From Bactericera cockerelli (lineage: Eukaryota > Arthropoda > Insecta > Hemiptera > Triozidae): DNA of 64,000 nt. The DNA is taken from the NCBI GenBank assembly GCA_024516035.1, contig CM044957.1, positions 17,629,224 to 17,693,223 on the forward strand, in the 5' to 3' direction. The translations under genes were made by a program, and so were the position numbers. The number at the start of each line of letters is the position of its first letter. Position 1 is the first letter of the stretch. The notes under the pieces were generated by a model. It made no database searches. It was not told the origin of the DNA and saw only the letters and a program-made list of their open reading frames with translations. This document shows, piece by piece, positions 1-12,300 of the stretch.

Positions 1-140
1 CTCGCCCTTTAGGTAGGACATTAGTGTTATTTTCTCTTTTTACTTATTTATTTTGTCATTTGTTTGTTTTTTCTTAATTTTATACTATTAACATTGTACT
101 TTGTCCTCCTAATAAAGCATACTATAATAATAATAATATA
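1..140 (+). repeat. 3' tail of a dispersed retroelement
   Basis: Nearly the same sequence occurs at 7485-7618, ending in tcctcctaataaagcatac and (ataat)n. Such LINE/SINE 3' tails with a microsatellite end are common in insects. The element's 5' part lies outside the window. Confidence 0.6.
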
Positions 141-1034
141 ATCAGTATTATCACATGTCATATTTTCGGGCAGAATAGTTCATATTGAAAACATGAGACT
201 TTATTAGATGTTACTTCTGAGATCTGAGACATACAATAATATTTTTTTACATTAAATAAAGTGTACAATCGAACATGGATATAATAATAGTAAACTCTCT
301 ATGATAGAGACCATCTCACCCTGAAGTAATGCCACAAGGCGGTCAGGGCAACATATAAAAGAAACACAACCAAGAAGAGGTTTTTAGACGGTAAAAAAAC
401 TCTCGCCGGCTCACAGACATTAACCTACGCTGGTGTTTGATGCAAATTTTCCTCTTCTAAAAAAAAGAGACAATCTCAGTGCCTGCGTTACCTGCAATAA
501 AATATAATAGAGAATTGACTATGTACTCGTATATTATAGAAACCTCTTTATATATACATACTTTATGTACCTCTTTCTACATATATTATAGAAATCTCTT
601 TATAGACTTTTTGCTCTGTCCCTTAGGTTCTAATATTTTCAGGTTCCTGTATTAGTCTTTCATCAGTATTGAGAATTAATTTTTCACAAAGGTTTGTGGA
701 AATTGTGTATTTCGGCTTCCGACTATCATGTTCATGCGTCATCGTTGAGAAAACAAATACAAAAAGAATTGCGAATGTGTCATTTGAAAAGATTTCTAGA
801 CATTTGTTGTTGTTGAAATTCATTGAAAGTGGAATAACCCACAGTTCGACTTGGATGCCAACCCATGCAAGAGTTTTTCATAGCCATTACCTACAAAATC
901 GCTTACCTCCTAATTTCGAGGCCTACCCAGGCAAATTAAAGTTAAGATAAGCCAAACTGTCCCTCAAGCTATGATTGGTTGAAACTCCAATTTGAGCTAG
1001 GGTCTGACTTATCTTAAATTTAATTATGTTTATA

Positions 1035-1310
1035 ATGTTGTTGTATCCAGCTTGGCTACAGCTGGGGGAGTTATGGTCTCCAGCCAACTTAAGTAAAAAA
1101 AAATGGCTTGTTCTTTCTATATGCAATCAAACATCACGATCGCATTTCTTTCTCTTTTTAAGCCATTAAACCCTTGGGGCGGTGCGAATGACCACTGATG
1201 TTAAAGCACCTTAATGAAAAAAAAAAAAAAAAACCCTTGGGAAACTGCAAGCTAGCCTGGCTTGTTAGGTTGGCTAGTGCGATCTCTGTTTAAAACAAAA
1301 GTCTTCTCAC
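1035..1310 (-). repeat. Dispersed repeat (family of 28740-28945)
   Basis: Reverse-complement relatives at 28740-28945 and about 31225-31340 share caagtcaggctagc, the gttgatcgcac segment and the ttaagttggctggagacc segment. Unclassified dispersed element, probably retroposed. Confidence 0.55.
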
Positions 1311-1898
1311 TGTTTAACGTGCCCCAGCTAGACTGTTTTGTGTTTTATTATGCGTTTAGAAGTTTTATAATACGGCCCTAAAAGTTTTATTTGGGCAGTG
1401 AATATTAAAGTCTATTATAGAATATTTATTTTTCTGGCCTTAAAAGTAATGTGAGGAATAAAATTAAGGTCTGTTTGACCATTATGACTCCTTCCTCTTT
1501 GAAGTCTTTAGTCCGTAAAGAGTTCTAGTCGCAGGGAGAGGAAATGATACTAGTAGTTGCTAAATAGGGCCACATCCGGGTTGAGAAAGTAAGAATAAAA
1601 TGTCCTCATACTGTCGTCTCTGCAACTGTAAATGTTCACAACTTAATCCTGAGGGTCAGTCCTACTATTAGTTAGACGCAGCGTAATCACATGTGGCCTC
1701 AATAGAGAAATTTTCTCAGGCCAAGAAATTCTACATTGATATTGATCCAGGAAAACTGACTCATAAAAACACACATAGCCACGCGTACGTTTTGCAAAGA
1801 ACTTAGCTAGATTTTCGTCATGCATCAGGCTGGAACCCCAACCACCTGGTTCCGAGTGACTAAATAAAGCTATGTTGTAAAACACCTAACCAATTGGT

Positions 1899-2113
1899 GG
1901 GTGTTTGAAAACACCTATATAGGAAAGAAGTGTTTGGTGTTCTTCTCCCAATCAGATATGTGTTTCATGAAACACGTGACAGAGAAAACCACATTTTGTT
2001 TGGTGAATTTGAAAAATGTGTTTTTCTCCGACATCGTCTTTTACTAAAACCACCTTTCTAATCGAGGGAAAAAAAAAAACACTTATTCCCTATTTAGGTG
2101 TTTTCAAACACCC
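1899..2113. mobile_element. Small MITE-like element with ~19-bp TIRs
   Basis: Starts GGGTGTTTGAAAACACCTA and ends with its reverse complement TAGGTGTTTTCAAACACCC; 215 bp and non-coding. Each TIR itself contains a short palindrome (GGTGTTTTnAAACACC). No clear target duplication. Confidence 0.7.
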
Positions 2114-2417
2114 TGCACCTTGATGATCGCGGACATTGTAGAAATGATTGTAAAATATGGTTAGCATAAATACATAGGTATAACAGTGAGACAATGTTAA
2201 ACATGAGAAAAAAATTGTGAGACTGGGCATTACACCGTCTCATACAAAAAGATCACCGTGTTCACTGTTCTTGAACAATTGACCAAAACGACTTTTTTTT
2301 TTATATATAAAAACAAAATTCAGCTCAAAGGAACTCATTTTGAATGAAGAGGGCAAAATTAAACCGACAGACTTTCTGAAGGTAAAGTGTAGACTCCATA
2401 GGAAATAATATGGAAGG

Positions 2418-2495
2418 TCGCCCGAAAACTTTGCTCGATCGGTACGGCATCGGAATGAACTTGGAGATCACAGGTTCAAGTCCCAAGAATGGATA
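2418..2495 (+). repeat. tRNA-like remnant
   Basis: Box B-like ggttcaagtccc preceded by a D-arm-like gctcgatcggtacggc. Too degenerate to fold as a tRNA; probably an old tRNA-derived SINE head. Confidence 0.35.
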
Positions 2496-4867
2496 ATTTA
2501 GTAAGTCACTTCGTGTATTGCTCCATGAGTTACCTACAGCACTCTTCATCACCACTAAAATCATAATTTGTATATTATTTGCATCAATTATTGCTTGAAT
2601 GGCTCTAAACAGTAGACAGCCGATGTCGACCAAAGGACGAAAAAAAATCAATGGGCAGGTGTATAAATAAAATTATTGAGAAACAAAACACCATCGCCAC
2701 ATCTCGACCTATTACTCATTAGGTTGTGGTTACGACGAGACTCTGAACTTTGCAGAGGGTACTGAACAATAGGTCAGGGCATTAAGTCAAGCAGATGAGA
2801 GCATGGGAAATGTCGGAGGACAGTCTAGGGCGGCAGTGTCCTCGATTCCAAGGTGAGAATTCCTCAAGACATTCTAAAGGTTGACTTCTACCTCAGCCGC
2901 TTGTCTAATACACTCGTCTCGTCGCTAACACGTCCTGACGAGGGTGCTCGAGTTCAAGCCATAGAAATTCATCTTAGTTGACTGAAGTAATAAATTATTA
3001 GACACGGACACTGACCGAACAGGACTTGCAAGTCCCAATTGTTTGAGGTACAACATTTCCATGGAAATTCCATCAGGAGTCATCTCTATAATTTTATTGG
3101 TTTGGATCTCACAGCGCTTTAAGCTCGGGTAATGATCGATACTTGAAAATCAGAAAATGTACCCTCAAGGACCAATAAATTGGGATTAACATTCGTATTC
3201 ACTGTTGAGTTTGTATTTTTATGAACTAGATTTCTACAATAATAAGCTTTCGTATTTTATTTTACTTTATAAAATCACAGAATTGAACAGAAAGCTTCAA
3301 ACAAAAAGAGAATCGAACCTGACACACCAGTTCATGTCAAAACCATCAAACCATAGTGGTTGCTCGTATGCACACAGACCAGAGCCTATCGTTAATGTTG
3401 ATTATCGGCTAGATATCATACATTAAGAGTTAATTATTATTATTATCTCGATATCTGAGTCAATTGATTAGCCATTGCAACGAGTTAAAAAACCTCAATA
3501 GCGAACGTTACGTCTTGGGTATACTTTCTAAACTTAATGACCTGATACTTCACTTCAGATGGACTTGCGCTACCTTGTTAATTATTACTAATTGAATGAT
3601 GGTTTCCGCACTTCCATGGCACTGAGGACGCAGGAGGATGGGGGCCTTTGATGTGAATTCAGTGAATAGGGTTCAAGTTGTTCAAGAAGTCGTTTTGGAA
3701 AAGAGAACAAATATTGAAACTACATTTCCAATTCCTCAACTATGCAGTGCTTTCTTTAAACTGCAAACTGTGCTCGTTTCCTGTACATTCTGTGCACCAA
3801 CAGTAGCTGGTAATGAAAGAAACTGATGTAGGATTTAATTCAAAATAAAATTATAAAAAATGTCTTGAAAATTCAATTTTTGAATGTATCTGCTCTAAGC
3901 ACCTACACCTGCAAGAATTGCTTGAATTTCATATGAAGCCATTAAACAAACAAAATAAACCTGCTGTTTGTTCTGATTAACTTTAAATATTTAAACCGGG
4001 ATCTCCTGCCTGGCTCCTTAGCATCGGTACCACTGGACTATTCAGTAGCAGTCCTGCTATATCTATAACAATGAGCCCTGCTGATATTGATCATCAGCAA
4101 GTGAAGGACACTGCAGGACGATCCAGAGAAGAGAAGAAAGGTGTCACTAACCCATTGGTTCCGCTCCGACACGACAAGGAAAATCTGTCTGATTCTCATC
4201 AGATGAACATCACAAGTTCGCTACTCACTTCGGACGCATGATACTCCTAATGTAGGCTAGAACGCAAGGAATACAGCTGGACCTATACTGTTCCTAACCA
4301 AAGGAGACAACACGAGGCATCTGTTCATACAAGAGCTAGACTCACCATGCTGGGACGACATTACTTTTTCTTCAGATCATATTTTTAAGAAGACCAGCTT
4401 TTTTTCGTGATAAATTTACATCAACGGACACTTTGTTTTTATAGTTTTAAACAGGAAAATAGTTTTTCATTTAAGTGAAGTTTCCATTTACTCAAAACTT
4501 AATGTAAAATATTAGGCTGTATTTCTGTACTTACTTTTCATAAGGGCGATATGTCCCCAACTCAAAGTATAGTTATAAACAGAGCCCTTTTCCAATTTGC
4601 AATGAAAACATGAAAATACTTGATTCTATGATACCCATACAAACATTCACAAGGAAAAGAATACCATGCTAGATGGAACACAGCTCTGGTCTAGTAAGTC
4701 TATCATATCGTCCTAGTAGCCCGCTAGTGTAGCTAGGATCTTCGGATCTATACTCGCGATACTCTGATGAATTTTACCATAACGAGAACGTTGAACAGTA
4801 ATCCACTAGCCCAATGCTACGTTATATATGTTCTATGATAAAGCGTACATTAACAGCTTAAAACCGA

Positions 4868-5091
4868 ACTCAGTAGCTTGATCGATAAAGCGGCGGACTT
4901 GTAACCCGGAGGTCGGTGGTTCAAGTCCCTGTTTCAGCGTGGATTTATTAAAGCGAGTTTGAGTAGTTGTGATATCACCAAAGTGATAAACACAAATATG
5001 AGAATTTATTTTCAGCGTGGATTTATTAAAGCGAGTTTGAGTAGTTGTGATATCACCAAAGTGATTAACACTAATATGAGAATTTATTTTA
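4868..5091 (+). repeat. tRNA-derived SINE, body partly duplicated
   Basis: Head has box A (tagcttgatcgataaagc), a cttgtaa anticodon-like loop and box B (ggttcaagtcc). The ~77-bp body (ttcagcgtggattta...aatttatt) occurs twice in tandem. Relatives: 23006-23130, 29325-29463, 20880-20970 (minus), 50609-50685. Confidence 0.8.
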
Positions 5092-5644
5092 CATTAACAG
5101 CTTAACTTACATCAAGTGCCCAGCATAGGACTTGACCAAAATGGTCAGTGCTAGACCAGCTGCGACCATTATCTTCAAAGGGTCTAAATTATGCTATGCG
5201 ACCAGGACCCTATCCTCTGTTATGTATAGATAAGTAATGATGAATAACCACTATGGAGAGAGGTTTTGCTAAGCTCAGTAGGATTGGTTGACTTGTTAGA
5301 AATGTTACTTGTAAGCGCCACTAGATAATACATAGCAGAGCCACTGGATAAACATCTTATACATCATCTTATAGTGAGCCACTAGAGATTTGTTACATGT
5401 AAAAGCCACTCGTTGGACCACAATAACAGTAAATTAGTGGATTAATATGGAAGTTTAATAAGACGACAAAATAAGTGTCAGCACACTATGAAATTTTCAC
5501 GTTGGGGGGAATCTGGTAAGTTGGTCAGATAATAATGGCGCCCTAAACACCCTGAACTAATTAGAAAGATTACCTAATTATCCAATTAGGTAATCTATAT
5601 TACTGTTAGGATTATCAATCATTAGCCACCATTACATAACCTCA

Positions 5645-5744
5645 NNNNNNNNNNNNNNNNNNNNNNNNNNNNNNNNNNNNNNNNNNNNNNNNNNNNNNNN
5701 NNNNNNNNNNNNNNNNNNNNNNNNNNNNNNNNNNNNNNNNNNNN
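5645..5744. other. Assembly gap (100 N)
   Basis: Run of N of 100 bases, the usual unknown-size placeholder. It adjoins a minisatellite, which may be the reason. An upstream RhoGEF exon could be lost here. Confidence 0.99.
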
Positions 5745-6290
5745 ACTATATCACATCTAACTAGACTGACCCCATGCAACAGTTTATCTAAACCTGCAAT
5801 AGCTATACTGACCCCATGATAAAGTTTATATAAACCTTCACTAGCTAGAATGACCCCATGATACAGTTTATCTAAACCATTATTAGCTACTGACCCCGTG
5901 CTAGTTATCTAAACCTTCAATAGCCAGACTGACCCCATGCAACAGTTTATCGAAACCTTCACTAGCTAGACTGACACCATGCTACAGTTTATCTAAACCT
6001 TCACTAGGTAGACTGACCCCATGCTACAGTTTATCTAAACCTTCATAAGCTAGACTGACCCCATGCTACAGTTTATCTAAACCTTCACTAGCTAGACTGA
6101 CCCCATGCTACAGTTTATCTAAACCTTCACTAGGTAGACTGACACCATGCTACAGTTTATCTATACCTTCAATAGCTAGACTGATCCCATGAAGCAATTT
6201 ATCTAACTAGCTTCACAGCTAGACTGATCCCATGATACAGTTTATCTAAACCTTGACTACCTAGACTAACCCTTGTATTTTATCATGTGT
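5745..6290. repeat. Minisatellite before RhoGEF exon A
   Basis: About 12 imperfect copies of a ~43-bp unit (tgaccccatgctacagttta tctaaaccttcactagctagac). The array runs from the gap to about 20-40 bases before the exon A acceptor. Confidence 0.9.
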
Positions 6291-6295
6291 TGCAG

Positions 6296-6376
6296 ATGAG
6301 ATGTGCGCGGAGGCAGAGGAGCTGAATGTATCAGACGTGGCGGATATTCTCCATCATCAGTTTGTTACATTCACTG
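6296..6376 (+). CDS. MCF2L: RhoGEF exon A: start of Sec14-like region
   Basis: Follows tgttgcag; ends ACT-G before gtaagt. Begins with two bases completing an Asp codon, then reads EMCAEAEELNVSDVADILHHQ. Phase 1 at both ends. It matches the helical lead-in of the Dbs Sec14 domain. Confidence 0.85.
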
Positions 6377-9300
6377 GTAAGTGATCCCGAAGTAGTTACA
6401 CAATACAGTGACCCACACTGTGTGCTGAGGCTGAGTCCCTAGCTTAGTAGAATTCCGAGGGACCAATAAACTCAAAATTCATCCAAATGGAAGTATTCGT
6501 TTCAGAGTAATCGCCTTACAAAGAGAAGAACAAACTATCATTCCCTAAAATCGTCGACTTAAAACTAAAATCTTATGTTGTTTTTGTATAACAAGCATGA
6601 CTACAGCTGAGTCTTGGCTCGTCCTGAATACAATAAGTTAAACATTCTAAATTATATTGAAAGAATCAAAGGAACATAATGTACCCAAACCAAAAATAAA
6701 ACTCAAGGAGTAATTTTCTGAAACATAATGCCAGATCAAACACAGTAAGACCTGTAAGAACTGTTCTGTAATTAAATTTTAAAATAAAGATATGACAAAG
6801 CTTGGTACCTACTGGAGCTACATGCTTTTATTTTTTCACTTTCTTGTGACTTATTAGGTTACTACCTAATCCCGGCACTTTGTCGCCGTTGAGATTATTG
6901 CCCGTGGCTTGCGTCCTATTTGAGTCATTATTGGACCAGGAAATTCCGATATCTTGAAAATGGTAACAGATATTTCAATTGATAATTTAATAGGTAGTTT
7001 GACGGTGGTTTAGGAGGGGTCAACTCTCATGAAATTTTTGCTATCTCTTACCGTTTGGGCTGTGGTATTATGAACAGACAACCCCTAGGAAGACATAGCC
7101 AGTCAAACACGCACAGATTTGAGTTTCATATATAAAGATTGAGTTTTATATTTAGAGATTTAATAAGTACTTGATTCCACAATTTGTATACAGAAATTAA
7201 CAATAATAATACTCTTTAGTAGAAGGTAACCACCAGGCGAAGTTAATGCTTAAACTTCAAAGCATTTTCTACCACCTAACCCTCAGAGTCTTATTATTAT
7301 GTGGTCACAAACTCAAATTAATGAGGAAAAATTTATGCACTGGGAGGGTTTCGAACCAACGGATCCCTACCCTACCTGGATTACAAGGCTAGCGCGTTAA
7401 CTACTTGACTACCAGTGCATAAGTAGATTGGTTTTGAGACCATAAAGGGTTGGGTGGAAAAGATTGCCACAGGTAATAACCCCGCCCTATAGGTAGAACA
7501 TTATTGTTATTTTCTTTTTTACTTATTTATTCTGTTATTTGTTTGTTTTTTCTTAATTTTATACTGTTACCATTGTACTCTGTCCTCCTAATAAAGCATA
7601 CTATAATAATAATAATGAGAGCCTATTTTCCATTGTACACCTCTCTCCCGTTCTCTCCCCAGGCGGCAAGTCCAGGGAGGGGTTCCCAATCATCACCTTC
7701 CCGGACGATGTGAACTTCAATGTTCTGCGGCGAAGGGACTACGAGCGCCTGGTTTTGTATCTGACGTCCGTGCCCTCGTATGTACAGTTAGTATTGGTTC
7801 TGTGCTCTTGTCTACTATTCATTAGCTTGCTACTAACTTTTGGGAACGGTAGACGCACTGAGATATGAGATTCAGGGTGATTTTTTTTTTTTTAAGTCTA
7901 CGGAGTTAAGCTCCATGAGATAACCCGTTTCGGGTTTGCCGGCCCCTAATAAATAGAATCTGATTCACCCCTTTTGCATTAGGTATTACATTTACCAAAT
8001 TTAAATTAAAACAATAACCAAAATGTAGACGCATTCCACTAACGTCTATTAATTCTATATTGCAAAAATAAACTTAGTTTCGCCCTCAGTCCGATATCTA
8101 GAGTCTAACGGTTTTGTGTCCTGTGATCCTGTCTTTATTTCTCGTAAGCTTGGGGTAGGTCTGTACTCTGTCCTATAACTGAAACAGGTGTATGCACAAA
8201 CGAGATGCGAAAAGGTGGTTCATGAGTTCATACCATATCCCTAACAATGGATTACAATGGGATGATAATCTTAATATTATAAGTCGATTTACTTTTACTT
8301 ATGGTATTATTTTTACTTTGAGTGAAAATTTTGTCTAATACCACAAAGTTAATACATAAATAAGATCTAATTTGAGTCTCTTGTGTAGCATGAAGAAACT
8401 CATTTATACGTAATTTATTTTTTGCATTCCTTTTCTGTGTATGCCATTCATCTACAGGGTTGTATTATTTAATTTATAATAATAATACTCTTTACTGGAA
8501 AAACCTCAGTCTTATTACTATGTGGTCACAAAACTCAAATTAATGAGGAAAAATATTTAGGTACTAGCTCAAAGTAGGCAAGAACGAACAATCCGCCAAT
8601 TACAATGGCTATGGAGCCCTGTAACTAATTACGATGGCTATGGAGCCCTGTAACTAATTACAATGGCTATAGAGCCCTGTAACTAATTACAATGGCTATG
8701 GAGCCCTGTAACTAATTACAATGGCTATGGAGCCCTGTGACTAATTACAATGGCTATGGAGCCCTGTGACTAATTACAATGGCTATGCAGCCCTGTGACT
8801 AATTACAATGGCTATGGAGCCCTGTGACTAATTACAATGGCTATGGAGCCCTGTAACTAATTACAATGGCTATGGAGCCCTGTGACTAATTACAATGGCT
8901 ATGGAGCCCTGTAACTAATTACAATGGCTATGGAGCCCTGTAACTAATTACAATGGCTATGCAGATATGTGACTGGTGGAGAATTCTTGTCTTTTTTGAG
9001 CAAGTTCTCGGCCCAGCCATACTTTAAACTTCTTCAGCTTGTACTATCCTACTATCCTGAATTAAATCTAGTTATGCACTTTATTGCAAGTCTATTAAAT
9101 TTTCTGAACATTCTTACTATACCTAACTAAATCTTCCTACCTCTGTCCCTCATCTTTTTTACTTTCTTTATTCTGTCGGAATGTTTTCCTTTAAACGTCT
9201 GGCTTTTTCGATATGGGTAGATCTAAATCTTAGCTGGGATCATGTCTTGTTTGGTTTCTTTTTCAATATTCCCAAAAATGTTTTTTTTTGTGTTTATTTG

Positions 9301-12300
9301 AGAAGAATCGAGGACTAGTGAATGTGGATGAAGTAATATTAACTTTACATACTTCGTATTTTCTTTTTTTTCATTCCAGAGTAGTATGTTGTGTATCCAA
9401 TAGAGTTGATTTTTCACTCAAATCCCCCATTTTGAGGGAAGAAAAAGGAGACATGATTTACATGATAGTCTCACCTTTTTTATGAACTTTATGATTCAAG
9501 CATAAAAAAAAAAAAAAAATTAAATTAACATTCGCACTTCTACAAAAAAAATATTTTTTTTCCACCTTTCATAATTACAACAAAAACAATGTTTTTCTTG
9601 AGAGCTAAAATTGCGTTTGTTATGTTTATAGAATGCAGGAAGCAGATATGGGATTTGTACTTTTGGTGGACAGACGAAATGACAAGTGGAGCTCTGTGAA
9701 GCACACATTGCTGAGGATATCAGTAAGTATCTACCAGTAATCAAGCAGCTAGTTAAGTCTGAGAAGAGCTATTCACCTGGAGGCTATGATCTCAAACCCC
9801 ACACATGGCGGACTCTTTGAACAGAAATTTTCAAATACTGGAGAATATCTATTATTGTTATAGCTTGTATTGTTATACCTAGTGGTTTCACAATTCCAAC
9901 AATATAAAACGTTCCAAAATATGTACACCTCGGCCGTGGTGTGAAAAACGGCCTATACAAATAAAGATTATTTAAACCGTGGATTCTGAAGCACGACATT
10001 GGTTTAGATTTTTAGTCATCATGTCAAAATATTTAAGGTACACAACATCAATGACGCTAAGAACTCAATAATTTTAGACTCATTGAATTATTCCCTTAAA
10101 TTTTACGGTGTATACTGAGTAAAAAATGCCGAAAATTGAGTGTTTTACGGGTATTTTTATAACATAAGTTGTAGTAATATCAATTCAGCTATCGGTAGCA
10201 ATGTTTGCATGTAGAGGATATGCGGGTATACAGGCGCGTACACGGCTGCATTGATATGTCCACAATACACACGTACACCTGTTCTGTGTTTACATATTAT
10301 AATTATCGTTCTGTAGTATCAGTCCATGTAAGTTGTGCACTTCTGTCGGTTGATGATGGGTTCGATTCCATTTAGTAGAATATTTGATTAAACTGACCAT
10401 GGGGTTTGGGTGGCCAGATTTATTTAACCTTTTATCTCAGTTCTAAAGTGCATCTGCATACTGCATACTCATATAAATATTGAAACCGAGGTTAAAGAAG
10501 TTTAGATCATTATATTTGTTTTATTCACAACAGAGATGTGACAGTGACTCAAACCACAACTATATTAATAATATTCCCCATGTTTGGGACTCGAACCACT
10601 AACCTCCAGGTTACGAGCATGCTGCCTTATCTACTGAGTTAGGGAGGTCAGTTTTGAAACACAAACTAGAAGTACTTTTGTCTAGTAAAAGAGTATATGC
10701 TCTGTGAAATATGGGTGTAATAATTGCTCAGTGATAAACAAGTGACAAGCAGCCCTTGCTTGATCGGGTCAACTTGGAATTTGAAAAAAAAACTCATATT
10801 TGACTAAATTTTTGTTTATTTTCTGAGCACTGATGGTCAGTGATAATTATTACTGAGCATGTTAGGATGTAATACCTCATATTTGACTAAAATTTCGTTT
10901 ATATCCTGAGCACTGATGGTCAGTGTTAAGTATTACTGAGCATGTTAGGAAGTAATACCTCATATTTGACTAAATTTTCGTTTATTTCCAGGAATTCTTC
11001 CCTGGTCTCATCCACATAGTGTTTGTATTGCGTCCTTCAGGATTTTTCCAGAAAGCCATATCTGAAGTTAGCAACAAATTTTTCAAAGAAGAATTTAAAT
11101 TCAAAGTAAGTCACCAAATTTTTAAAACAAAACTTGATTAAGGGTGGTGCTAATGCCTACTTCCTTTATTAATTTTGCTTCTAATACTTCAGTCTTGGGG
11201 TTCATTTATCCTAACATCACATTCTGGCAACTAGGGTATTTTTATGTGTGAAAATTGAATGTTTATACAATGTGAACCATTCACGAGGAAGCATTGTGTC
11301 CATAATTGGCAGTGTATTTTTATGTTTAAAAAAGAGAAATAAACTTACTATAAAACCATAAATACATGATAGGTACAATTATGTGTTATATATTTATAGA
11401 TCTAGGATGTGTTACAGATTTTCAAATATTAATAGTTACTTGCAACATTAAAATACTAAAGTGCTGTCAAGTAACATTAAATTAATGAATATAGTATATT
11501 GTAATGTTAACCTGATTTTTTAATTGGTATTCAGTTAAATACATAGTATGATTAAGTGGTGTAAGTGTTCAAGAAAAAAATGGAAACAAACCAAAAATTC
11601 AGGCAACAGATTGACTTCAAATTTCATGATTTTTAGGTATTGAAATAAAAATCATACTAAAATAAGTGCAGGAATAAATTGTCTAATGAGTTGTATAAGT
11701 TATTATCAGGTAATATCTTTTGTTTATGTTGAAAAAAGTAATTTTTGAGTAACTAGTTTAAATGAATTCAACAAAAAATTATAGGCTATGGATATGAAAA
11801 TTACTTGTTGCAAATACCTACTCAATATAATCTACCTCAGTAGTTGAATGGTAGAACAATAGACTTTGAGCAACATAATATATAAAAGTTCAAGTCCTGG
11901 GGTTATGTCAAATAATTTGTACAATATGAAGCAGGAAACAGTCATGGTAATAAACACCAGTTATCAATTTTGTATAAACAATTAAAGTCCCATAATTTTA
12001 TTCAGTTGTTCTCCTCTACAGAGGGACAGATATAGTAGGATCTTGCTAACTCAAAATTCCATGAACTCAAAAGAATTATTTGGCCCTTGTTGAACCTTGC
12101 CCCTCATTTGATATCCCAATAACTCGAAATTCTTCATAACTAAAAATGACACTTCTATTCCTTGAATTTTAAAGTGGGATTCTGCTGTACCTATCACTTT
12201 TACTTATTCAATATGCACAAGAACCGATGGCTGATATTGGAATAAACCTACCACATAATACATACTTGCAACTAGTAGCTCTACCAATCTAGGTTGTATT

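Larger units (their letters stand above)
141..5644. other. Upstream AT-rich region without supported exon
   Basis: I find no exon that joins the RhoGEF in phase 1 here. The short ORFs lack family features. It contains the repeats listed separately (1035-1310, 1899-2113, 2418-2495, 4868-5091). It may be intron of the same gene or 5' flank. Confidence 0.5.

Noticed and set aside
8597..8965. CRISPR-like array
   Set aside because: Units are contiguous without unique spacers, and the genome is eukaryotic; it is a minisatellite. The same holds for 5745-6290 and 31335-31845.
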